Of a stretch of 64,000 nucleotides of DNA, positions 46,329-55,925 are shown in pieces. The notes beneath the pieces are model-generated. The model searched no databases, was not told where the DNA came from, and saw only the letters and a list, made by a program, of their open reading frames with translations. The translations under genes and the position numbers were made by a program. The DNA comes from Sporosarcina gallistercoris (GTDB taxonomy: Bacteria > Bacillota > Bacilli > Bacillales_A > Planococcaceae), in NCBI RefSeq assembly GCF_014836415.1, contig NZ_JACSQY010000001.1:372001-436000 (forward strand). The letters run 5' to 3'. Within the stretch, counting starts at the first letter, position 1, and each line of letters opens with the position of its first letter.

Positions 46329-46781
46329 TTACCACCCATTTTCATTTTTGCGGAATTTCAGTGTTGAAAGTTCATCTAATCGTTCGGCTTCTTTATGTTC
46401 CATCTCTTCCTGATAAGCATCCCGATCTTTTTCCCGCATCTTTTCATATTTTTTCACTTCAATCGTTTTGTCCAACAACCGTTCTTCGTACCAATTCATT
46501 TTACTGCGTGCCTGAATCACTTGTTCTTGAACGGAATTGATTTTTGCTTCAATGCTTTCTATGAATCTCGCATAGTGGTGAATCTCATTCACTGAAAACC
46601 CTCTTGCCATTTTCTCTTGCTGCTCCACTAAAATGTCCTCTTTCTTTTTCAACAGGTCATAAAGCTGAGTGGCAATTGTTTCAAATGACTCGATGGATTC
46701 CTTATAAGCTGATTCCGTCTCATTCTTTTCCTGTTCACGAAACGTCAAGACTTTGTCAAATCGATAATGGTATGACTTCAT
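46329..46781 (-). CDS. fliJ: Flagellar export protein FliJ
   Basis: The 150-residue product is almost entirely coiled coil, starting MKSYHYRFDKVLTFREQEKNE, which is the FliJ pattern. FliJ sits in the FliI hexamer as a stalk and couples ATPase and gate. It overlaps fliI by 4 bases. Confidence 0.95.
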   Translation of the reverse strand: MKSYHYRFDKVLTFREQEKNETESAYKESIESFETIATQLYDLLKKKEDILVEQQEKMARGFSVNEIHHYARFIESIEAKINSVQEQVIQARSKMNWYEERLLDKTIEVKKYEKMREKDRDAYQEEMEHKEAERLDELSTLKFRKNENGW

Positions 46782-48109
46782 GTGTGACCGCCCGCTGAAG
46801 CGAGTGCAATCAGTTCTTCTATACTTTCTTCCATCGAAATATTATCTTTGTACCCTTGTTTCAGGAACTTTGTAATGAGCGGTTCATATTCAATCGCTTG
46901 GTCGATTTCTTTAGAAGTCCCCCGTTTGTATGCACCAATATTAATGAGATCTTCAGATTTATCATACGTATAGTACAATTCCCTGAGCTTCTCTGCGGCT
47001 TTCACATGTTCCGGATCGGAAATATGATTCATTAATCGGCTGACACTCTTCAATACATTAATAGCGGGATATTGCCCTTTGTTTGCGAGAGTCCTATCTA
47101 AAACGATATGGCCATCCAAAATTCCTCGAACCGCATCGGCAATAGGCTCATTCATATCATCACCGTCGACCAATACGGTATAGAATGCAGTGATCGCTCC
47201 GAATTCGTTCGTACCGCTTCGTTCAAGCAACTTCGGTAGTATTGCAAAGACGGAAGGTGTATACCCTCTAGTAGCAGGCGGTTCCCCTACTGCAAGTCCA
47301 ATTTCTCGCTGTGCCATTGCAACCCGTGTTACCGAGTCCATCATGAGCATGACATTCATACCTTTATTTCTGAAGTATTCCGCGATAGCTGTCGCTGTGA
47401 ATGCGCCTTTTATTCTCATAAGAGCAGGCTGGTCGGAAGTCGCAGCAACGACAATCGTGCGACTTAACCCTTCAGGTCCTAAGTCTCTATCGATGAATTC
47501 ACGAACTTCCCTGCCACGCTCACCTATGAGCGCTATGACATTTATATCAGCGGTTGTGTTGCGTGCAATCATGCCGAGTAAAGTACTTTTCCCTACACCC
47601 GAACCAGCAAAAATCCCTACTCGCTGACCGCTGCCTACTGTCAGCATTCCGTCAATCGCCTTCACTCCGACCGCTAATTTTTCATTGATGGTCGGTCGAG
47701 TTAATACATTAGGAGGACTTTGCTCTGTCCGAACAGTCGCAAGTCCTTTTGGCAGCGCTGAATTGTCAATCGGATTTCCCATCGAGTCTAGTACTTTCCC
47801 TATCAAATTCATACCGACTTTTACTTCAAGCGGTTTCCCTGTCCCTTCCACTAAGCAGCCACTAGAAATGTCCGTGACATTCGTAAACGGCATGAGCATA
47901 ACGATCTCTTCGCGAAACCCGACAACTTCCGCCAAAATTTTCGACTCTGATCTACTTGTCGGACTCAAGTGGATGATACACAAATCACCGATTGAGCTTT
48001 CCGGGCCTTTGGACTCAATCATCAAACCGACGACTCTGGCAACACGGCCATATTTCTTGAATGTATTGACACTCGTTATTTTACTTGAAAGTTCTTCAGC
48101 TTTATTCAT
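46778..48109 (-). CDS. fliI: Flagellum-specific ATP synthase FliI
   Basis: The 443-residue product is an F1-beta-like ATPase with Walker A GIFAGSGVGKSTLLGMI near 165, GERGREVREFI and Walker B VMLMMDSVTRVAMAQREIGLA near 250. It energizes flagellar export with FliH and FliJ. Length and start are standard. It lies between fliH and fliJ with very short spacing. Confidence 0.98.
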   Translation of the reverse strand: MNKAEELSSKITSVNTFKKYGRVARVVGLMIESKGPESSIGDLCIIHLSPTSRSESKILAEVVGFREEIVMLMPFTNVTDISSGCLVEGTGKPLEVKVGMNLIGKVLDSMGNPIDNSALPKGLATVRTEQSPPNVLTRPTINEKLAVGVKAIDGMLTVGSGQRVGIFAGSGVGKSTLLGMIARNTTADINVIALIGERGREVREFIDRDLGPEGLSRTIVVAATSDQPALMRIKGAFTATAIAEYFRNKGMNVMLMMDSVTRVAMAQREIGLAVGEPPATRGYTPSVFAILPKLLERSGTNEFGAITAFYTVLVDGDDMNEPIADAVRGILDGHIVLDRTLANKGQYPAINVLKSVSRLMNHISDPEHVKAAEKLRELYYTYDKSEDLINIGAYKRGTSKEIDQAIEYEPLITKFLKQGYKDNISMEESIEELIALASAGGHT

Positions 48110-48111
48110 GA

Positions 48112-48888
48112 TCAGCCCTCGCTCTCCAGTAGTTCCACAAGGCGCTCTTTCATCTCATTCAACTGTTCATCGATACTCACAACGATTCTTCCGTGGTTTG
48201 TTTCGATATAACATTCCGTATCTTCGAATTCATCATTTACGAATACCAGCATCGGGACGTCAGGCGGGAAGATCGAAGCAAGTTCTTCCCGACTATCTGA
48301 AACTAACTTATAATACTGAGGTGATACGTAGACTTTCACTTCTCTCATTTCACGGACTTCTTTCAAGCCACGTTTCACGATAGACAAATACAAATCCGAA
48401 TCTTCCTGTAACGCATGTCCAAGAATACGTTCGGCTGATTTCATCGCTATCTCGAGAATGAGCCGTTCTTGATGGTCTAAGTAGGATTGACCATTTTTCT
48501 GGGCCATTTCAATTGTGTCATTGGCTTTTTCAATGGTGTCTTGCATGTCTGAAATACTTTTTTTAGTACCTTCTTCATAGCCGACTTGGAATGCCTCTTC
48601 ATAAGCTCTTTGTTGCAGTTCCGCCTTTTCAGCTTCCCAAGCGTTCCGCATAGCATCGATATCATCATGTGCTGTTTCACGCATCTGTTCAATAGCAGCC
48701 TTTTCAATCCCGGCTTGAGTGCGCGCTTCGTTCAAGAGGCGATCCCTTTCTATGATGACTTCTGCTAAATTCAGTTGAGAAGATGAAGGACTTTCCACAG
48801 ATGCCTCATTCACTGGTCGGAGATTGCGAATTCCAATCTTCTTCACACCTTTCACTTTGTTCGTGTCAGGTCTGTAGATATTAGACAA
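48112..48888 (-). CDS. fliH: Flagellar assembly protein FliH
   Basis: The 258-residue product has a variable N-terminus, a long helical Glu/Ala/Gln-rich middle with a glycine-spaced pattern (QVGYEEGTKKS), and a C-terminal V-ATPase E-subunit-like domain. LILEIAMKSAERILGHAL and VKVYVSPQYYKLV are visible there. FliH dimers hold FliI at the C-ring and limit its ATPase. It overlaps fliG by 8 bases. Confidence 0.95.
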   Translation of the reverse strand: MSNIYRPDTNKVKGVKKIGIRNLRPVNEASVESPSSSQLNLAEVIIERDRLLNEARTQAGIEKAAIEQMRETAHDDIDAMRNAWEAEKAELQQRAYEEAFQVGYEEGTKKSISDMQDTIEKANDTIEMAQKNGQSYLDHQERLILEIAMKSAERILGHALQEDSDLYLSIVKRGLKEVREMREVKVYVSPQYYKLVSDSREELASIFPPDVPMLVFVNDEFEDTECYIETNHGRIVVSIDEQLNEMKERLVELLESEG

Positions 48889-49894
48889 TCACATCATCTC
48901 CTCCACCACGTGCAATAATAATTTCTCCGGCGTCTTCCAGTCGACGGATTGTCGCAACAATCCTCGATTGCGCTTCTTCAACATCACGCAGCCTGACCGG
49001 CCCCATGACATCCATCTCTTCTTTGAAAGATTCCGCCATACGCTGGGACATGTTTTTGAAAAGTATATCTTTAACCTCTTCACTTGATACTTTCATAGAC
49101 AGAATGAGATCTTCGTTTTCACAATCACGGATAACACGCTGAATCGAGCGGTTATCGAGTGTAATAATGTCTTCAAAGACAAACATACGCTTCTTGATTT
49201 CTTCTGCAAGTTCGGGATCCTGTATTTCCAGCGCATCCAGAATTGTTTTTTCAGTGGCTCGATCGACTCCATTTAGAACCTCGACTACTGCATCCACTCC
49301 GCCAGTATCCGAATAGTCATGAGTAACAGTTGAAGATAGTTTTCGTTCAAGGACAGCTTCGATCTCGCTTATAACTTCAGGAGATGTCGATTCCATTGTA
49401 GCAATCCGTTTCGCAATGTCAGCTTGCACTTCCTGTGGTAAAGAAGAAAGGATCATTCCTGCCTGTTCCGATTCCAAGTAGGACAAAATGAGTGCAATGG
49501 TTTGCGGATGCTCATTTTGGATGAAATTCAAAATCTGGCTAGGCTCTGTCCTTCTTGCAAAATCAAAGGGACGGACTTGGAGTGAAGAAGTCAAGCGATT
49601 AATGACCGCTTGCGCATGTTCTTTTCCTAACGCTTTTTCTAGAACCGTTTTCGCATAGCCGATACCGCCTTGAGAAATGTAATCTTGTGCGAGAGCGATG
49701 TTATGAAATTCCTCAATGATTTCTTCTTTTACTGAAGACTCCACTTTACGAACTCCGGATATTTCGAGAGTCAATCGCTCGATTTCCTCTTCCGTCAAAT
49801 GCTTGTAGATTGCTGCGGATACTTCAGGACCGAGAGAAATCAGAAGGAGAGCCGCCTTCTGCTTCCCGGACATTTCTTTATCTTTTTTCACCAT
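48881..49894 (-). CDS. fliG: Flagellar motor switch protein FliG
   Basis: The 337-residue product has the N-terminal FliF-binding domain, a middle domain with the EHPQ motif (NEHPQTIALILSYL near 130) and a C-terminal torque domain with charged residues in KRMFVFEDIITLDNRSIQRVIRD. It links the MS ring to FliM and contacts stators. The start has AGGAGAGG upstream. Confidence 0.98.
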   Translation of the reverse strand: MVKKDKEMSGKQKAALLLISLGPEVSAAIYKHLTEEEIERLTLEISGVRKVESSVKEEIIEEFHNIALAQDYISQGGIGYAKTVLEKALGKEHAQAVINRLTSSLQVRPFDFARRTEPSQILNFIQNEHPQTIALILSYLESEQAGMILSSLPQEVQADIAKRIATMESTSPEVISEIEAVLERKLSSTVTHDYSDTGGVDAVVEVLNGVDRATEKTILDALEIQDPELAEEIKKRMFVFEDIITLDNRSIQRVIRDCENEDLILSMKVSSEEVKDILFKNMSQRMAESFKEEMDVMGPVRLRDVEEAQSRIVATIRRLEDAGEIIIARGGGDDVIV

Positions 49895-49907
49895 GTCTGA
49901 CCTCTCC

Positions 49908-51506
49908 TTAGTCCTCTGCTATCCAAGTGCGTAGCAATTTCGCGAATTCTTCGGGTTTTTCTTTCGCCATTTTTTCCAACTGTTTTCTGCGCATCGTGCC
50001 TTCAGTCTCAACTTCACCGTTAATGTCACTCACTTCTATCGCTTCCAATTGTTCTTCGAGTGCACGTGCTTCTTCTAATGCAAGTGCTTCGTCTTTACGT
50101 CGTTTACGAACATAGAGAATGACTAATGTGATTATCACTAACAGCAGTACTCCGCCTACAACATATACCCACCAAGGGATTACTGTGCGTTCTGCATCGA
50201 AGTTTGCCTGCTTGCCACGGATCGGCTGAATGGAAACAGCAATTTTCTGAGCTAGTTGTTCTTCGGTCAATTCACCTACAGAAACTTTGTCAATCGATGT
50301 CCGTACGATCGTTTCAAGGATTTGTTTAATGTCCTCTTCAACACCTGGATCCAACGACCCTGGATCATCTGCAGTCGGTGGCTCAACCATCACTTGGAGA
50401 CCTATGTCCCGTATTTTATAAGGACTTTCGACAATGTTTTTACGGATTCGATTCACTTCATTATTAATCGTCTCTTCTACTCGCTCATAGTCCCCATTAC
50501 CTGTTGAACCTTCAACTATCGTAGTGCGATTGTCCGTAGGATCTTCCCCTTCCGGAATCCCCCCTGGAACGGCGCCGTCACCTGTAAATGTTTCTGTGAT
50601 ACGTTGCACGCTAAGTGCGATGCCTTCCATACTTTCTTCGTCAACCGGTGTGACAAGGTTTTCTTCTCGATTTTCCTGTTGGAAATCGATATCTGTCGTA
50701 ACTGAAACAACCACTTTATCTTGACCCATCATGGAACCCAACATCATTTGAACTTGACGCTGCAAGTCCCGTTCAATAGATTTTTTAATCGTCATCTGGT
50801 CAGCTACATTTGTACCGAACTGGTTATTTTCGTGGTTCAAATCGTAGTATTCGAAATACTGATTCATCACTACGATATCTTCCGGTGCTAGGTTCGGAAT
50901 ACTTTTAGAGATCAGGTTATATAGCCCTTTAATCTGTTGTTCACTGAACTGCTGCCCGGGTTCTGTCTTTAAAACGATTGATGCACTAGCTGCTTGAACA
51001 TCCTCTTTGACGAAAACACCTTGCGTTGGAAGGGTGATCATTACTTTTGCGTCTTGTACCCCTTCAATGCCAGTGATCAATTTCGCTAGTTCGTTTTGCA
51101 TGGTCGCAAGCTTGATCATATTAAACTCATTGTCTGTTGTTCCGAATCCCGCATTTTCAGAGAAGAAAGAGTAATCAATTCTTCCTGAGTTGGCAAGTCC
51201 TTGTGACTCGATGGCTACAAGCATATCATCCACTCGTTCTTCCGGAACCAATATAGAGGTACCGCCTGGCGCGATTTTGTTCGGGACTGCTTGTGCGTCC
51301 AGCTCTTCTTTTATTCTACCGATATCTGAACGGGAAAGGTCTTTGTATAATGGTACATACGTTGTACGAGAAAGGAAGAAAGTAAGAAGCGCCGCAACAA
51401 GGATGATTGAGGCAGCGATGCTCACGTACATTATTTTCTGTTTTTTTGTCCGGTTTGACCAAAACGCTTGTAAGTCGTTTTTGATCTTTGTCAATCTCTC
51501 TTTCAT
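49908..51506 (-). CDS. fliF: Flagellar MS-ring protein FliF
   Basis: The 532-residue product has an N-terminal transmembrane helix (about 28-47) and ring-building motifs: YVPLYKDLSRSDI, then VMITLPTQGVFV. A periplasmic-side loop and a second transmembrane helix follow (about 432-455), then a cytoplasmic FliG-binding tail near the end (KLLRTWI). It forms the first-assembled MS ring. The ATG at 51506 has CGGAGGATC upstream; the longer open frame is not supported. Confidence 0.97.
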   Translation of the reverse strand: MKERLTKIKNDLQAFWSNRTKKQKIMYVSIAASIILVAALLTFFLSRTTYVPLYKDLSRSDIGRIKEELDAQAVPNKIAPGGTSILVPEERVDDMLVAIESQGLANSGRIDYSFFSENAGFGTTDNEFNMIKLATMQNELAKLITGIEGVQDAKVMITLPTQGVFVKEDVQAASASIVLKTEPGQQFSEQQIKGLYNLISKSIPNLAPEDIVVMNQYFEYYDLNHENNQFGTNVADQMTIKKSIERDLQRQVQMMLGSMMGQDKVVVSVTTDIDFQQENREENLVTPVDEESMEGIALSVQRITETFTGDGAVPGGIPEGEDPTDNRTTIVEGSTGNGDYERVEETINNEVNRIRKNIVESPYKIRDIGLQVMVEPPTADDPGSLDPGVEEDIKQILETIVRTSIDKVSVGELTEEQLAQKIAVSIQPIRGKQANFDAERTVIPWWVYVVGGVLLLVIITLVILYVRKRRKDEALALEEARALEEQLEAIEVSDINGEVETEGTMRRKQLEKMAKEKPEEFAKLLRTWIAED

Positions 51507-51568
51507 TCTGATCCTCCGGTCGGCAAACGTCATCCGTACTGTTTCTGATGAATAACGCTAGATTTTTC

Positions 51569-51871
51569 TTACACTGGCATACGCATGACTTCTTGATACG
51601 CCTCGATCACTTTATTGCGAACTTCCATCGTGGCATTCAAAGCAATTGAAGCTTTTTGAGCTGTGATCATTACATTATGTAGATCTACATCCTCACCTCG
51701 GACCAACTTTTCAGTCATGACATCGGATTGAACTTGAGCTGCGTTCACGTCTTGAATCGCATCTTTCAAAAAGCTTCCAAACTTCTGTTGGGATTCGAAT
51801 GTAGTAGGCGATGCTTTCGTTGCATCCGGCGAAACACCCGGCGCCATTGCCAGAATTGAAGATATTGCCAT
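51569..51871 (-). CDS. fliE: Flagellar hook-basal body protein FliE
   Basis: The 100-residue product has the FliE C-terminal block MTEKLVRGEDVDLHNVMITAQKASIALNATMEVRNKVIEAYQEVMRMPV (residues about 53-100, read as a family block). FliE joins the MS ring to the proximal rod and is the first export substrate. It lies between flgC and fliF. Confidence 0.96.
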   Translation of the reverse strand: MAISSILAMAPGVSPDATKASPTTFESQQKFGSFLKDAIQDVNAAQVQSDVMTEKLVRGEDVDLHNVMITAQKASIALNATMEVRNKVIEAYQEVMRMPV

Positions 51872-51893
51872 GCGCTCTCATCCTTTCTTTCTT

Positions 51894-52355
51894 TTATTTT
51901 CCAATTTCAAGTGCTTTCATCAACATTGCTTTGTTGGAGTTAAGTACAGTAATATTCGCTTCATAAGAACGAGTTGCAGACATCATATCTATTGTTTCTC
52001 GTAATGGATCGACGTTAGGCATTTCTACATATCCTTCTGCATTAGCATCTGGATGTGTAGGGTCAAATACTTGTTTAAAAGGGGTTTCAGTGTCTTCTTG
52101 GATTTTCGAGACCGTGACACCATTACCGATAGCCCCTCTTTCCCGAGTTCCCATGGCAACATTCAAGAAGTTTGAAAACTGCCCTTGCTTCGGTTCAAAT
52201 GATACAGATTTTCTTCGATAGGGCTGCCACTCTCCGTCTACCAACTTACCGCGGGTTGTATCGACATTTGCCATATTGGAAGAAATTACATCCATCCGGA
52301 GACGTTGTGATGTCAATGCAGAAGCTGAAGAATTCAAGCTATGGAAAATAGACAC
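51894..52355 (-). CDS. flgC: Flagellar proximal rod protein FlgC
   Basis: The 153-residue product has the rod N-terminal motif SLNSSASALTSQRLRMDVISSNMANVDTTRG (family block) and the C-terminal block with VEMPNVDPLRETIDMMSATRSYEANI. It assembles into the proximal rod after FliE and FlgB. It starts 2 bases after the flgB stop. Confidence 0.97.
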   Translation of the reverse strand: MSIFHSLNSSASALTSQRLRMDVISSNMANVDTTRGKLVDGEWQPYRRKSVSFEPKQGQFSNFLNVAMGTRERGAIGNGVTVSKIQEDTETPFKQVFDPTHPDANAEGYVEMPNVDPLRETIDMMSATRSYEANITVLNSNKAMLMKALEIGK

Positions 52356-52357
52356 GC

Positions 52358-52750
52358 TTAACGGCCTCCTTTGATGACATTATTGAGTGAGTTAAATTTA
52401 CTGCTGATCCGATCAGCAAGCGCATTATAATATATTTGGTTAGCCGCTAGATCCGCTTGTTCTTTATCCATATCGACACCGTTACCATTTTGGTTGTATT
52501 TGAAGTTTGAATAAGTGCGCGTTCCTGAACCGGAAGTCGTTGGCGAAAACTGCATATGACGCGAATCAGTACGTAACGCCTCTAATTGAGCTGTCTTCGC
52601 TTCATGTAAGTAACTCTTGAAATCTACTGTTTTAACTTTATAGTTTGGTGTGTCTACATTCGCCACATTTTGTGAAATTGCTTTGGATTTGTCAGAAGAA
52701 AAATTGAGTCCCTTTTCTAAAGCTGAAATCGTTCCACCATAAAGGTCCAA
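52358..52750 (-). CDS. flgB: Flagellar proximal rod protein FlgB
   Basis: The 130-residue product starts MDLYGGTISALEKGLNFSSDKSKAISQNVANVDTPNYK (N-terminal rod block). The C-terminal part is NGVDMDKEQADLAANQIYYNALADRISSKF. It is the first gene of the fla/che operon, as in B. subtilis, with AGGGGGATA upstream and the promoter region before it. Confidence 0.97.
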   Translation of the reverse strand: MDLYGGTISALEKGLNFSSDKSKAISQNVANVDTPNYKVKTVDFKSYLHEAKTAQLEALRTDSRHMQFSPTTSGSGTRTYSNFKYNQNGNGVDMDKEQADLAANQIYYNALADRISSKFNSLNNVIKGGR

Positions 52751-52828
52751 AATATCCCCCTCCTTCGTATATTGTTAAGAATTATATTAAATTCGACATA
52801 ATCTCCTAAAAGTCAACAATTACTACTT

Positions 52829-52858
52829 ATTGTATCGGATGATGAACCATTTTGTCTA
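52829..52858 (-). promoter_or_regulatory. Overlapping sigma A and sigma D promoters of the fla/che operon
   Basis: On the minus strand TAGACA (52858-52853), an 18-base spacer and TACAAT (52834-52829) give a good sigma A promoter. In the same DNA TAGA (52858-52855), 15 bases and TCCGATAC (52839-52832) match the sigma D pattern TAAA-N15-GCCGATAT in 9 of 12 positions. The leader is about 70 nt. B. subtilis also has sigma A and sigma D promoters here. Confidence 0.65.
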
Positions 52859-53051
52859 TACAAATAATATAAAAAAGAAAGAAACATTCCTTATAATTTC
52901 ACATTCGTTCACAACATTTACCAATATTAATAGGCCATATGTACTTATTCTGGATACTTAAAAAAGCATGTTTAGTTTTAATATAGGAGTATTTAATAAA
53001 CTCAATATTTAATATTTTTTGAAGTACTGTGAAATCCTATATTTTTTAAAT
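52859..53051. other. AT-rich non-coding stretch between codY and fla/che
   Basis: Part of a 363-base gap without genes. It is very AT-rich with several short TTAATATT-type inverted repeats. No ORF or clear promoter is visible here. I looked for a CodY box close to AATTTTCWGAAAATT and found only poor matches, although CodY represses this operon in B. subtilis. Confidence 0.5.
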
Positions 53052-53089
53052 AAAAAAAAGAGTAAAAAGCGAATAACGCTTTTTACTCT
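53052..53089 (-). terminator. Strong intrinsic terminator after codY
   Basis: A perfect 13-bp stem (AGAGTAAAAAGCG with CGCTTTTTACTCT, 5-base loop) is followed on the minus strand by a run of eight Ts. It isolates fla/che from the xerC-codY operon. Confidence 0.93.
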
Positions 53090-53113
53090 CCTCTATTATG
53101 CACCATTGCAGGC

Positions 53114-53890
53114 TTATGATTTTTGCTTTTCAAGTTCTTCTAGGAATTTGCTATTCAGCACTTTAATATATGTGCCCTTCATTCCTAGTGAACGTGATTC
53201 AATCACACCAGCACTTTCAAGTTTGCGAAGTGCATTGACGATAACCGAACGTGTAATACCTACACGGTCAGCAATTTTTGAAGCGACGAGAAGTCCTTCA
53301 TTTCCATCCAACTCATTGAAGATATGCTCGATTGCTTCATGCTCACTGTATGAAAGTGAGTTGATAGCCATTTGTACGACCGCTTTACTGCGAGCTTCCG
53401 TTTCGATTTCTTCAGATTTCTCACGAAGGATTTCCATTCCCACCACTGTTGCACCATACTCCGCAAGGATAAGATCGTCTTCTTTAAAATCGTCGCTCAA
53501 ACGAGCAAGGATCAGTGTTCCAAGACGCTCACCGCCACCGATGATCGGAACGATTGTAGTTAAGCCGTTTTTGAAAAGCTCTTGGTTTTCTACAGGGAAT
53601 ACAGTGTACTCACTTTCAATTCCAATATTCGGTGAAGTTTCACGAATCTCAAAAAGCTGTTTAGTATACGCTTCAGGGAATTTACGATCTTCAAACATTT
53701 GCTTCATACGTTCGTTTTCAATCTGGTGATGAATTTCAAGCCCAAGCAGCTTTCCTTTTCGGCTTACGATAAATGCGTTACAGTCGATAACTTCGCTAAG
53801 CTGTTCCGCCATTTGTTTGAAATTCACTTGCTTACCCGCAGTTTCTTGAAGCATTGCATTAATCTTTCTTGTTTTCGCTAACAGTGTCAT
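53114..53890 (-). CDS. codY: GTP- and branched-chain-amino-acid-sensing global repressor CodY
   Basis: The 258-residue product has an N-terminal GAF domain (about 1-155) that binds Ile, Leu and Val, and a C-terminal winged helix. Its helix-turn-helix is [22 protein letters not shown] near 205. It represses adaptation genes during nutrient excess. The start has GAGGAGG upstream. Codes for the last gene of the xerC-hslVU-codY operon. The 80-base gap before it contains AGAATATTCT, a perfect 10-bp palindrome. Confidence 0.98.
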   Translation of the reverse strand: MTLLAKTRKINAMLQETAGKQVNFKQMAEQLSEVIDCNAFIVSRKGKLLGLEIHHQIENERMKQMFEDRKFPEAYTKQLFEIRETSPNIGIESEYTVFPVENQELFKNGLTTIVPIIGGGERLGTLILARLSDDFKEDDLILAEYGATVVGMEILREKSEEIETEARSKAVVQMAINSLSYSEHEAIEHIFNELDGNEGLLVASKIADRVGITRSVIVNALRKLESAGVIESRSLGMKGTYIKVLNSKFLEELEKQKS

Positions 53891-53970
53891 TATATTTCCT
53901 CCTCATAATTATGGAACTGATAAGAATATTCTAAAGGTTTTCAATTATTAAATAAACTATTTTGTCTCCA

Positions 53971-55371
53971 CTATAAAATAAAATGTGACAAGTCTTTGTC
54001 TTTTACAATGCCTTGCAATTTTTCATCGACATATGCTGGTGTGATTTTTATGCTCGTAGGACCGATATCAGATGCCTCAAAGGATAGTTCCTCAAGCAGA
54101 CGTTCAACAATTGTATGAAGTCGTCTTGCCCCAATGTTCTCAGTATTATCATTCACTTCGAATGCAATTTCAGCGATTCGGTCGATCGCCTCATCCGTGA
54201 ACTCTAACAGGACGTCCTCTGTTGCCAGAAGTTTCTCATATTGTCGAATAAGAGAGAAATCGGGTTCTTTCAAAATACGAACGAAATCTTCTTTGGATAA
54301 TTTGTCTAATTCAACACGGATCGGGAACCGTCCTTGCAACTCGGGTATTATATCCGATGGTTTTGCCATATGGAAAGCACCTGCAGCTATAAACAAAATA
54401 TAATCGGTTTTCACCGCGCCGTATTTTGTATTAACCGTTGAGCCTTCTACAATTGGTAAAATATCACGTTGAACCCCTTCACGGGAAACGTCTGCACTAG
54501 AAGAGCCGCCACTTTTACTTGCGATTTTATCCATTTCATCAATGAAGATAATGCCGGATTGCTCTGTTAACTGGACAGCCTGCCGGGCAATTTCGTCATG
54601 ATCAATTAGTTTGTCCGCTTCCTCAGCTTCTAATACCCTTCTGGCATCTTTTACAGATAGTTTGCGTGCAGATGTTTTTTTAGGCATAAGCGATGAAAGG
54701 GCATCTTGCATATTCGCCCCCATCTGTTCCATTCCAGAACCTTGCAGTGCATCGAACATGGAAGGTTGTTGGGAGACGACTTCCACTGTCACTAGCTCAT
54801 CTTCCAGCTTACCTTGTTTGAGCAAGTCAGCAATTTCACTTCTCTTTCGAGTCGTCTCCGTCACTTCTTCTTGTTCCTCAGCGTCACTCTCACTCTTTTG
54901 CCCACCAAACAGCATTTCAAACGGATTTTGCATAGATGCCTTCTTTTTCTTTGAAGGTACAAGCAATTCAACTAAGCGTTCTTCCGCTTGAACACTCGCT
55001 TGGTCTTTCACTTGAGCGCGCTGTTTTTCTTTGACAATCCGGACACCCGTTTCAACAAGGTCACGCACCATCGATTCGACGTCACGACCGACGTAGCCAA
55101 CTTCCGTAAATTTCGTCGCTTCGACTTTCACAAAAGGCGCATCCACGAGTTTCGCAATACGACGGGCGATTTCAGTTTTCCCAACTCCGGTTGGTCCAAT
55201 CATCAAAATGTTCTTCGGGATGATCTCATTCTTCTCTTCGTCCGTTAACAAGTTACGTCTATAGCGATTCCGAATGGCAACCGCAACCGCACGTTTCGCT
55301 TTATCCTGCCCAACAATATACCGGTTTAAAAATGAGATCATTTCTTTTGGCGTCAGTTGTAATGAAGTCAT
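53971..55371 (-). CDS. hslU: HslUV protease ATPase subunit (ClpY)
   Basis: The 466-residue product has Walker [15 protein letters not shown] near 63, an inserted I domain (about 110-245), Walker [13 protein letters not shown] and sensor motifs. The conserved C-terminal tail SHFIL docks into and activates HslV. It unfolds substrates for HslV. It overlaps hslV by 4 bases. Confidence 0.98.
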   Translation of the reverse strand: MTSLQLTPKEMISFLNRYIVGQDKAKRAVAVAIRNRYRRNLLTDEEKNEIIPKNILMIGPTGVGKTEIARRIAKLVDAPFVKVEATKFTEVGYVGRDVESMVRDLVETGVRIVKEKQRAQVKDQASVQAEERLVELLVPSKKKKASMQNPFEMLFGGQKSESDAEEQEEVTETTRKRSEIADLLKQGKLEDELVTVEVVSQQPSMFDALQGSGMEQMGANMQDALSSLMPKKTSARKLSVKDARRVLEAEEADKLIDHDEIARQAVQLTEQSGIIFIDEMDKIASKSGGSSSADVSREGVQRDILPIVEGSTVNTKYGAVKTDYILFIAAGAFHMAKPSDIIPELQGRFPIRVELDKLSKEDFVRILKEPDFSLIRQYEKLLATEDVLLEFTDEAIDRIAEIAFEVNDNTENIGARRLHTIVERLLEELSFEASDIGPTSIKITPAYVDEKLQGIVKDKDLSHFIL

Positions 55372-55913
55372 TCCCCAAGCACCTCCACGATAATCCTATC
55401 GTTTGTAAACACACAAATCTCTGAAGCCGTTTCTAGTGCCGCACGCGCAATTTGTTCAGCAGTCAATGATTCACCTGCATATTTCGCAAGTGATCTGCCA
55501 GCTGCTAACGCATAGTTTCCACCGGATCCAATCGCCAGAATGCCATCATCAGGTTCAATTACTTCACCTGTTCCCGACACAAGAAGGAGCGTGTCTTCAT
55601 TCATCACAAGCAGCATCGCCTCGAGTTTACGAAGAATCTGATCACCTCTCCATTCTTTCGCAAGTTCTACAGAGGCCCGTTGCAGATTCCCATTGTACTC
55701 TGTCAATTTATCTTCAAAAAGATCAAACAGCGTAAATGCATCGGCAACAGACCCTGCAAATCCTGCGAGTACGTTTCCGTTAAATAATCTGCGGACCTTT
55801 TTTGCGGTGTGTTTCATAACTACACTTTCTCCCATGGTAACTTGACCATCACCGGACATTGCACAAACTCCCTTATGCCGAATGGCAAAAATCGTAGTTG
55901 CATGAAATTCCAT
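55368..55913 (-). CDS. hslV: HslUV protease peptidase subunit (ClpQ)
   Basis: The 181-residue product is a proteasome-beta-like peptidase with [23 protein letters not shown] and [17 protein letters not shown]. It starts [10 protein letters not shown] with AGGAGG 8 bases upstream. E. coli HslV uses the N-terminal Thr of TTI; B. subtilis ClpQ (starting MSSFHATT) is reported to use an N-terminal Ser. This protein has no Ser in the extension, so either it is processed to Thr6 or the mechanism differs. Confidence 0.96.
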   Translation of the reverse strand: MEFHATTIFAIRHKGVCAMSGDGQVTMGESVVMKHTAKKVRRLFNGNVLAGFAGSVADAFTLFDLFEDKLTEYNGNLQRASVELAKEWRGDQILRKLEAMLLVMNEDTLLLVSGTGEVIEPDDGILAIGSGGNYALAAGRSLAKYAGESLTAEQIARAALETASEICVFTNDRIIVEVLGE

Positions 55914-55925
55914 TTAAATTTCCTC

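Noticed and set aside
47685-48383. 232-codon plus-strand frame
   Set aside because: It is antisense to fliI and fliH, which have clear domains and start signals.
52859-53051. CodY binding site upstream of fla/che
   Set aside because: Best matches to AATTTTCWGAAAATT were about 9 of 15, which is not enough in such AT-rich DNA.
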